A DNA stretch of 64,000 bases from Blastocatellia bacterium (GTDB taxonomy: Bacteria; Acidobacteriota; Blastocatellia; UBA7656; JADIYM01), in assembly GCA_016705245.1 (NCBI GenBank), contig JADIYM010000014.1, positions 129,556 through 193,555 on the forward strand, written 5' to 3'. Each line of letters starts with the position of its first letter. Position 1 is the first letter of the stretch. A program made the translations under genes and the position numbers. Shown one piece after another: positions 58,401 to 64,000 of this stretch. Below the pieces are notes generated by a model that was not told where the DNA came from, did not search any database, and worked only from the letters and a program-made list of their open reading frames with translations.

Positions 58401-61400
58401 GACACGTCACCGTTGGGGCCTGCGTGTCCTGGATCGTCACCGTAAACGTGCACGATCCCGTGTTCGCCGACGCGTCCGTCGCCGTACACGTGACCGTGGT
58501 CGCCCCGAGCGGGAACGTCGCGCCCGTCGCCGGCACGCACACGACCGTCGCGCCCGGACAGTTGTCGGACGCCGTCGGCGTCGTGAAATTCACCACCGCC
58601 GAGCACTGCCCAGGCGTGTTGCCTGTCGTGATGTTCGCCGGGCATGTCACCGTCGGCGCCTGCGTGTCGTTGACCGTCACCGTGAACGAACACGTCGTGT
58701 TCGGCGGCACTCCGTTCGACGCCGTGCACGTCACCGTCGTCGTCCCGATCGCGAACGTCGACCCCGAGGCCGGCACACACGTCACCGTCGGCAGCGGACA
58801 TCCCGTCGCCGCCGGCGTCGTGAACGTCACCGCCGCTCCGCATACGCCAGGCGTGTTGTTGACCGTCATGTTCGCCGGACAGGTGATTGGACCCGGAGGC
58901 TCCTGAATCGTGATTCCGAGAGTCTGCGTGCCGGTGTCGACGGTTGCCGACGCCAGAACGGGGTTCGGAGAAGGACAACTCGAAGGTGCCGTGAACGTCG
59001 TCTGGGCCTGCAGGGCCGCGATCGGTACCATCGCCGGGCTGACTGACCCAGCCGACGTCGCGAACGTCACCGTCAGGCCATTCATGACGACGGGGTTGAC
59101 CGCCACATTGTTCGAGTTGGTCGCGAAGCTCGCCGTCAGGGTCGTCGTCGCGTTGAAGCCGAGCATCGTCGATCCAGCCGTCAGTTTCAGGTCGAGTCTC
59201 GGGTCGGCATCAAATGCGCCGGAGCCCGTCTGGCAGCCGGCAGCATTCGGAAATCCATCGCAGCCCCACCAGTTGTTTTCCACCAGCGCCGTACCGCCCG
59301 TCTGAGCAATGCCGGATCCGCTCGTAGCCGTGTTTCCCGCGATTCGGCTGAGGCTTGCGTTCATCGAGCCGCTAGAAATGAAAAGTCCGCCGCCTGTCGT
59401 CGCCGTATTGCTCGAGATCGTGCAGCCGGTGATCGTCGTCAACTGGCCAGCAAAGGAGTTGATGGTGGCGATTCCCCCTCCCTCGTCCGACGCGTTGCCG
59501 CTGAAGATGCAACTGGTGATCGCCATCGGAGAGTTCGAGCCATCCGCGATGCCGCCACCGCGTCCTGTCGGGCCGGCCGTCGCGGTGTTGCCGCTGACGG
59601 TAACTCCCGTGAGCGTCGTGCTACCGACCGGATTCCCATTGAAAAGGCCCCCGCCCGTCGCGCTGTCACCGGCTCCCTGCGCCGTGTTTCCGGTAATGGC
59701 GCCACCCGTCATGATCATTGTCTGACCGCCGACGCCGGCGATCAGAATACCGCCACCGTCCGAGCCGGCCGTGTTGTTCACCACGATGCAGCTCGTGAGC
59801 GTGATCGTTCCGCCGAAGCTGTGGCGGATGTTCAGTCCTCCGCCATTCGCCGAGATGATCGAAGACGTCTGGTTCCCAGTGAAGGAACAGCTGGTGAAGG
59901 TCACGTCGTGCCTGTCCGAGAAGAGATTGACCCCTCCGCCGCTCGGCGGATCTCCGGCAAGCACCGTCGACAGCGTCCGGTTGTTCGAGATCGTGCAACC
60001 CGAGATCAGCACCGTCCCGCGATAGATGTTCGTCATCGGCGCGGCCACGGTGCCGCTGTCGATGTTGATGGCTCCGCCATAGCTGAGCGCGCTGGCGTTG
60101 CTGTCGAACGTGCAGTTCGACAGCGACGTCGTCGGGCCGGGCATTGCGCCAGTTCCCGTGAGAAAAATGTCCATGGCGCCACCCGTCTGGGTGAAGCCGG
60201 CATTGACGGGAATGTCGTTGCGGGTGAACCGGACGGTCAGATTCGAAATGCTGACGTTGAGGGTCGTATGGGTCCCGTCCTGATTGATCCCGAAGGCCTT
60301 GTCCCCCATGTTGCCGGCGAAGGCGGCGTTGCTCGACCCCTGGATGAGAGTGTTGGCCGCTCCATTCCCCAGGATGGTGACGTCGTCGTTGATGTCGAGA
60401 TCGCCGTTCACGGCCGTGTTGTCGTCACCAACGCGCGTCAGCTGGATGGGGCTGCCGTTCAGCGCCGCGCTGAACGTGATCATGTCCGCGCCGGCGCTCG
60501 CATTGGCCGCGACGATGGCTTCGCGCAAGCTGCAATCCGCGTCGCACGTTCCGTCGTTCGTGTCCGCCGTCTTCGTGACGGTGAACGACGCCGCGACTTT
60601 CGGGAGGATGGCACGGACGCCGGCGTGTCCCTCCGACAGCACGATCAGTCCCGGTTGCGCCAGCACGCCGAGTCGCATTGGCAGTGCGGCGACCGGTGCG
60701 CCGCCCGCGGTGAGCGTGACGGTTCGAAGGGCCTCGCCGCTCTCTCCCTTTTGCCAATCCGAGCCGATGGAAACGATCTGGAGTTGATCGCTCGTCGGGT
60801 CCAACACAAGCAGTTCGTCGCCGGGCTGGGCGGCGACGTTTGTGCCCACGATGAGCGGCCGGGATGGCACGCGATCGAGCAGCGCCGAGCTCACCGTCAC
60901 CCGCCGCACCTCGCTCCACGAATCGGAATCGCTCTGCTTCCACGGCGCCGTGTCGCCGACGTGGTTCTCACTCCGGTCCCGGGCCTCCGCGAACCGCTGT
61001 CGACCGGCGACGATCTCGTCCTCCGTCATCGGACGGACATCGAGCGTTCCGCGCGAGACGAACGCGACGTCGCCCTGATCCGACAGCATTGCGAACTCGT
61101 TTCGCGACTCCCGGTCCGGAACGAAGTCACCGACCGCGAGCGACAACACGTTCCCGGCCGCGTGCACACGCTCGACCCGTGATCGTGCGAAGGCAGTCTC
61201 CGAGCCATCGTTTCGAGGCTGCTCGCCGGCACCGTGAACGATGAACACGTCTGATCCCGCGAGAACCGCCAGATCCATGAACGGCCTGTCGTCCAGCTCC
61301 GCGGCAACGAGGACGGTCGCTTCGGATGGCACGGGATACGCGAGAGGCTCGACATCCGCAATGCTCCGGGCAGACGCATAGACGAGAACACGCGGCCCGG

Positions 61401-62124
61401 CCGGACCCGAGACGGCGATCGCGAGATCCTGTGATTCGTCCGACGGATCGAACCGGCCCGCGACGAGTGCGGTCACATCGCCGGGCAGGGCGATCGTCTG
61501 AGCGGCTTCGAACCCGTCCGTGCCGTTGTTCGACAACAGATGAAGCGAAGTGCCGCCGCGCTTCGCCGTGAGCAGATCGACGCGTCCATCCCGGTCGAAA
61601 TCGCCGAGGGCGACAAAGTCCGCCGCCTCAGGTACCGCGTGCACGGTCGCATCGGGAACGAATGATTCCGGGAACTGACCCGCAGCAATGCCCTGCAGCG
61701 TTTCGACTCGGTGGGGTCCGAACGCTTCGGGGTTCGCGAGATGAATGGCCACGAGACCACCGTCGCCGCTGGCAGAACCGACAACGAGGTCGGGATGGCT
61801 GTCCCAGTTCAGATCCGCCGAGGCCGCCGAACGCGACTGCGCCTGTCCACTGCCGAGCGGTTGCTCGAGCCCCACCGCACGGCCTTCCTGAAATTCAAGC
61901 CAGGGGGCGTCCTGCGAGTCGGAATTCCGCGCGGCCTTCGACGGCTCGACGCGACGCGTTGTCGCAGCAGTCGGGTCGACGACATCGAGCACGCCGTCGG
62001 GGCGCATCGCACGCGACGAGGGTGAGACGGCGGATTGGGCGATCGTTGCGATCAGGACGATGCTCGAGACGACGAGCAGCCGAACGACGACGACGACTCG
62101 GCTCGGCGAAGCATGGACGGACAT
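55459..62124 (-). CDS. Giant exported protein: FG-GAP, CSLREA/beta-helix and 13 HYR repeats
   Basis: 2221 residues from ATG 62124 (MSVHASPSRVVVVVRLLVV), a long signal peptide. About residues 90-530 form a beta-propeller of FG-GAP/VCBS type (DLNWDSHPDLVVGSASGDG, FVALGDFDRDGRVDLLTA). Next is a CSLREA segment (TADTNDGTCDADCSLREAIVAANA) leading into a right-handed beta-helix (SGNTATAGPTGRGGGIADG). Then come 13 HYR (Ig-like) repeats of about 80 residues with TDNCPGATV and VTCTATDASGNTG, each with conserved Cys. A C-terminal 115-residue beta domain closes it. Likely an outer-surface adhesin or matrix protein. The gene is intact despite its length, unlike others here. Confidence 0.92.
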   Translation of the reverse strand: MSVHASPSRVVVVVRLLVVSSIVLIATIAQSAVSPSSRAMRPDGVLDVVDPTAATTRRVEPSKAARNSDSQDAPWLEFQEGRAVGLEQPLGSGQAQSRSAASADLNWDSHPDLVVGSASGDGGLVAIHLANPEAFGPHRVETLQGIAAGQFPESFVPDATVHAVPEAADFVALGDFDRDGRVDLLTAKRGGTSLHLLSNNGTDGFEAAQTIALPGDVTALVAGRFDPSDESQDLAIAVSGPAGPRVLVYASARSIADVEPLAYPVPSEATVLVAAELDDRPFMDLAVLAGSDVFIVHGAGEQPRNDGSETAFARSRVERVHAAGNVLSLAVGDFVPDRESRNEFAMLSDQGDVAFVSRGTLDVRPMTEDEIVAGRQRFAEARDRSENHVGDTAPWKQSDSDSWSEVRRVTVSSALLDRVPSRPLIVGTNVAAQPGDELLVLDPTSDQLQIVSIGSDWQKGESGEALRTVTLTAGGAPVAALPMRLGVLAQPGLIVLSEGHAGVRAILPKVAASFTVTKTADTNDGTCDADCSLREAIVAANASAGADMITFSAALNGSPIQLTRVGDDNTAVNGDLDINDDVTILGNGAANTLIQGSSNAAFAGNMGDKAFGINQDGTHTTLNVSISNLTVRFTRNDIPVNAGFTQTGGAMDIFLTGTGAMPGPTTSLSNCTFDSNASALSYGGAINIDSGTVAAPMTNIYRGTVLISGCTISNNRTLSTVLAGDPPSGGGVNLFSDRHDVTFTSCSFTGNQTSSIISANGGGLNIRHSFGGTITLTSCIVVNNTAGSDGGGILIAGVGGQTMIMTGGAITGNTAQGAGDSATGGGLFNGNPVGSTTLTGVTVSGNTATAGPTGRGGGIADGSNSPMAITSCIFSGNASDEGGGIATINSFAGQLTTITGCTISSNTATTGGGLFISSGSMNASLSRIAGNTATSGSGIAQTGGTALVENNWWGCDGFPNAAGCQTGSGAFDADPRLDLKLTAGSTMLGFNATTTLTASFATNSNNVAVNPVVMNGLTVTFATSAGSVSPAMVPIAALQAQTTFTAPSSCPSPNPVLASATVDTGTQTLGITIQEPPGPITCPANMTVNNTPGVCGAAVTFTTPAATGCPLPTVTCVPASGSTFAIGTTTVTCTASNGVPPNTTCSFTVTVNDTQAPTVTCPANITTGNTPGQCSAVVNFTTPTASDNCPGATVVCVPATGATFPLGATTVTCTATDASANTGSCTFTVTIQDTQAPTVTCPANITMPATAGQCSAVVTYATPSGTDNCPGVVTVSCVPASGSTFPIGATTVTCTASDTSANSPDGTCTVTVTVTDTQAPTVSCPANITTGNTAGQCSAVVNFTTPTATDNCPGATVVCVPASGATFPVGSTTVTCTATDASSNTGSCSFTVTIQDTQAPTVSCPANITQANTAGQCSAVVNFTTPTGTDNCPGPVTVVCVPATGSTFPVGTTTVTCTASDGSANSPDGTCSFTVTINDTQAPTVTCPVNISTAATAGQCSAVVNFTTPTASDNCPGATVVCVPASGSTFPVGVSTITCTATDASSNTGSCSFSVTVNDTQAPTVTCPANITVVESPPSSGSATVTYTVPTASDNCPGATVNCLPASGSSFPVGVTTVTCTATDAAANTGTCTFTITVQPACTITCPANVTVANTAGQCGAVVNFPAPSTTGMCGTVTCTPASGSFFAVGTTTVNCSTTSGPTCSFTVTVNDTQAPVANCPAPVTVPNGAGQCSAVVTFASSASDNCPGATVACVPSSGSTFPVGTTTVTCTATDAVGNTGTCSFGVTVQDTEAPAVVCPANMTVPKTPGQCSTAVSYTVPTATDNCPGATESCLPASGSTFPVGVTTVTCTATDASPNSPDTTCTFTITVTDTTAPTITCPANVTVANDANVCGATVKFADPTTSDNCPGTTVVCVPVTGSLFPIGATTVTCTATDPSNNTSSCSFTVTVNDTQAPVATCPAPITVPAAAGTCAAVVNYTATATDNCPGVGIVCAPASGSTFPVGVTTVNCTATDASGNTGTCAFTVTVQDTQLPAITCPANIVVTTDTTTGCTFSTVVNYPAPVATDNCGLASAVCVPPSGSTFNEGTTTVTCTATDTSGNTAACTFTVTVGAAFGFCSVDDATGNRFQMVVNPASPSYGVWRYTVVATNTTYCGKANFVNYVPGIRLRAYDNDYSAENPTFFMDANFKTTAGTVTVRNVSGTIRLTLRDRNLLDSVCP
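55790..58905 (-). repeat. Tandem array of about 240-bp HYR-coding repeats
   Basis: Thirteen in-frame repeats of roughly 75-85 codons encode HYR domains. They share the CCGGCGAACATC and GACACGCAGGC blocks at DNA level, so recombination can change copy number. Two long frames on the other strand (55.1-56.9 and 56.7-58.9 kb) are by-products of this periodic sequence. Confidence 0.9.
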
Positions 62125-62433
62125 CTGGAACCCTCGACTCGTTCGACGACAGAACTGTCGTGACTGGATTGTGCCGCCTGCGACCCCGTCGGCGGCCTCT
62201 GCAGTTTGCGCCGCGCCACTTCGTCGATCAAGCAACGGTTCCCAGATCAACACAGATTTGACAGACCCGACCTGTGTCCATCTGTGTCGATCCGTGGAGA
62301 CGCCTATTACCTTCCGTCCGACTCGAAGTCCTTCAGGATCTCGATCGGCTTCGTGAGGCGTGCGATTTACCGACCCGTCCATTTGTTCGTCACAGAGGCG
62401 GCAACTTCCCTTGTGCCAAATCGCTCGCAATTA

Positions 62434-62592
62434 CAGAACCGCGAGCGGTAGCGAGCGGCCTGCGGACGGTTCTCCGTGTGGGATTCTCTGCACATACCGG
62501 TCTGACCGAGGCCGGCAGGCGGGACTACTGCCTTCACGAAAGATCCGTCTCGGCCGGCACCGTCCGCAGGCCGCTCGCCGCTCGCGGTTCTG
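62434..62592. repeat. Paired REP family 1
   Basis: Arms 62434-62470 and 62559-62592 are reverse complements with a few changes; the left arm holds CAGAACCGCGAGCGGTAGCG. The loop of about 88 nt is longer than in the other copies. Confidence 0.85.
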
Positions 62593-62657
62593 AAACTCGA
62601 GGCGGCCGACGCTGCATTGCAGGGCGAACGTGACTCGCGGAAGGAAATGTGACGAAC

Positions 62658-62691
62658 CCATGATCGTCTCTGTAAAGAGACGATCATGGGC
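62658..62691. terminator. Perfect 15-bp hairpin, 4-nt loop
   Basis: CCCATGATCGTCTCT pairs completely with AGAGACGATCATGGG across GTAA. It lies 96 bp beyond the stop of the minus-strand glycine-zipper gene. No T-run on that strand, so it may be a terminator of Rho-assisted kind or an RNA-stabilising end. Confidence 0.5.
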
Positions 62692-62786
62692 ACAAATCTG
62701 AAATCGGGCTCAGATCGGTGTCAATCCGTAGCATTCGTGAAGATCCGCGGCCCTTCTTCACTACGGCGCACGGACGTCGACGCCCT

Positions 62787-63332
62787 CTACGGACGGTTCC
62801 GGTCTTCCGAATCCGGGCCTTCCGTCACGGCTTCCTCGAGACGATACCAGGCGTCGCGTGTGGCCCTCTTCGCCCTCTCCCACGTGAGATTCGACGTGCC
62901 CCTGGCCGACTCCCAACCCTGCTCGAGCTCGCTGTCGATGTCCTCGAATCGCTTGCCCGGGTTCTGTTCGTAGGCTTCCCAACCGTACTGATACGCCGAG
63001 CGATACTCGTCGTAGCTCAGATCCGGGTCGATCCCGGGACGCGTTGCGTAGTTCTCACGCCAGTAGGCGTCCTCGGCCGTCGGGTTCACCCCTTCGGCGA
63101 CGGTCTTGCCCGCCAGGCCACCGACGATGCCACCCACGACCACGCCGACGGCGCCGCCGATCGGGCCGCCGACGACGCCGCCGACTACGGCACCCGTCGT
63201 GGCTCCGCCAGTTGCTCCAATTCCCGTCCCCAGCGGATGGGATCCGGGCTCGCCAGTAATCGGATCCGGATTGGTATCGCGTTCCGCATCCACGTTCCGA
63301 CCATCATTCACGATTCGACTTTCCTTTGACAT
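62787..63332 (-). CDS. Glycine-zipper stress-type protein
   Basis: 181 residues from ATG 63332 (GGGAGGA upstream). A polar start is followed by a glycine-zipper membrane segment (residues about 37-80: GATGGATTGAVVGGVVGGPI...). A helical, acidic C-terminal half comes next (YWRENYATRPGIDPDLSYDEYRSAYQYGWEAY). The GYG-like DYRSAYQYG pattern is found in proteins near other stress genes in soil bacteria. Role unknown; membrane insertion likely. Confidence 0.8.
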   Translation of the reverse strand: MSKESRIVNDGRNVDAERDTNPDPITGEPGSHPLGTGIGATGGATTGAVVGGVVGGPIGGAVGVVVGGIVGGLAGKTVAEGVNPTAEDAYWRENYATRPGIDPDLSYDEYRSAYQYGWEAYEQNPGKRFEDIDSELEQGWESARGTSNLTWERAKRATRDAWYRLEEAVTEGPDSEDRNRP

Positions 63333-63488
63333 GTGTCCTCCCAATTGCTCGTTGCGAAGCTGTTACCACCCCCGTGGATCCAGGTCATCGATTTGAACGG
63401 TTCGTGTCGTCCCGCACGCGCAAGCCGCGTCCGGCACGAATCGAGAAAGATTGAGAGCAATGGTGCCCCTCCTGATTAAACGCAATGC

Positions 63489-63841
63489 TCACGACGTGAC
63501 GACGTCCTCGCGCGCCCAGTGCCGGTGCGCGGCGATGGCGGCCGTGAAGTCCTTCGCGAAGCGAGCAACCTTGTTGCCGGGATCCACGACGACGCCGGCC
63601 GCAGCGCCGCTGCGTCGGTCCCGGGGATCGAAGCGGCCGTGAGCACGTCCTTCCCGGCTCCAATAGCGCCGATTGCCTTGCAGTGCTTGTATGCCTGCTG
63701 CAGGAACTCGACGGCCTCGGGCATCGCCGCCAGCCGCTGCGCGCTGGCCGCCGCTCCCGGAACGCATACAGCGTCGAAGAGCACCGAGCTTGCAGGAGTT
63801 TTCCTGCTGCTCCGCGGTGCGGGTCGTTCTCGTCGGCTCAT
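63489..63841 (-). pseudogene. Remnant of the C-terminal domain of a large-subunit catalase (HPII type)
   Basis: From ATG 63841 (AGGGAGA upstream) the text reads SVLFDAVCVPG, EAVEFLQQAYKHCKAIGAIGAGKDVL. After a frame change near 63610 it continues GVVVDPGNKVARFAKDFTAAIAAHRHWARE. This matches the last 100 residues of the class I amidotransferase-like domain at the end of large catalases. The heme catalase core and the first third of this domain are not upstream; the 159 bp to the window edge look non-coding. It is therefore a truncated, frameshifted remnant or a free-standing fragment. Confidence 0.65.
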
Positions 63842-64000
63842 GGGTTCTCCCTGTTACGGCGGTTCCAGAGTTCGTGACGCTTTCGGGTTCGGTCGGGCGA
63901 CTAGGAGTGCAACTCGTGTTCCACGTCATTTGCGGGGGATTGGGAGGGTGCCGACGAGCACGTTGTATGCAATCGCGTCGGGCGAGTGACGGAACCGCGG

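Larger units (their letters stand above)
62125..62786. other. Gene-free stretch with REP pair and hairpin
   Basis: The 662 bp between the giant gene's start and the glycine-zipper gene's end contain the REP pair 62434-62592 and the perfect hairpin 62658-62691. Between 62240 and 62300 there is AT-richer text with CTGTGTCCATCTGTGTCGAT, a short-repeat relic. I see no coding region; the giant gene's promoter should lie in 62130-62240 but no clear box is visible. Confidence 0.7.

Noticed and set aside
55087..58906. Long plus-strand open frames (605 and 729 codons) opposite the giant surface protein
   Set aside because: They mirror the periodic HYR-coding repeats. The minus-strand reading has signal peptide, known domains and Cys pattern; the plus-strand reading has none.
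63353..63368. Sigma-54-like TGGTAACAGCTTCGCA upstream of the glycine-zipper gene
   Set aside because: Only 8 of 11 consensus bases, and the start would leave a 10-nt leader that cuts into the ribosome site.

Overview
The window is high-GC bacterial chromosomal DNA, densely coded on both strands. It has no rRNA, no CRISPR array and no phage genes that I can see. The mix of hybrid sensor kinases, a sigma-54 activator, a Ser/Thr kinase fused to an ATPase and TPRs, VIT/VWA and HYR surface proteins, a PfaA-like lipid synthase and many paired palindromic repeats suggests a large-genome soil or sediment bacterium. Acidobacteriota or a neighbouring phylum is my guess, from general resemblance only.

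Layout. 1-1.7 kb: end of an OmpR-type regulator and its sensor kinase. 2-3.7 kb: exported serine hydrolase of the beta-lactamase fold. 4.1-20.6 kb: a lipid/polyketide locus, all on the + strand: acyl-CoA dehydrogenase, a KS-AT-KS then ACPx3-KR-DH synthase, a eukaryote-like single-chain acetyl-CoA carboxylase (BC-BCCP-central-CT) and a phosphopantetheinyl transferase. Together these supply malonyl-CoA, holo-ACP and the chain-building machine; no enoyl reductase is seen. 20.7-24.5 kb: SagB-type oxidoreductase, NhaR-like regulator, HhH protein, GNAT acetyltransferase. 24.5-25.2 kb: nested palindromes around what looks like the start of a REP-associated transposase. 25.2-34.4 kb: membrane protein and FGE-fold protein pair, CYTH-like protein, archaemetzincin lipoprotein, VIT plus double VWA protein. 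34.8-38.1 kb: kinase-ATPase-TPR regulator.

38.3-49.0 kb is the most coherent regulatory block. Two hybrid histidine kinases and an NtrC-type sigma-54 activator form a minus-strand operon. Upstream of it, and of three neighbouring transcription units (a membrane protein, a lone receiver plus DUF3309 protein, and a YggT-type protein), I find matches to the sigma-54 -24/-12 consensus, two of them perfect. A fifth match points into a gene-free stretch that holds strong hairpins. Two 17-bp dyads upstream of the operon promoter look like the activator's enhancer. I infer a local sigma-54 regulon for envelope or stress functions, probably autoregulated.

49.1-55.3 kb: SGNH hydrolase, thermonuclease, TPR-receiver-PATAN regulator, an AP2-like DNA-binding protein (frameshifted), and a small cluster with VOC, NTF2-like and DoxX proteins. 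55.4-62.1 kb: a 2221-residue exported protein with FG-GAP, CSLREA/beta-helix and 13 HYR repeats. 62.8-63.8 kb: glycine-zipper protein and a remnant of a large catalase.

Reading caution: at least ten apparent frameshifts break otherwise well-conserved genes, several of them at short homopolymers. Base errors in a long-read or metagenome assembly are a better explanation than widespread gene decay. I annotate such genes as one unit and give the break points.
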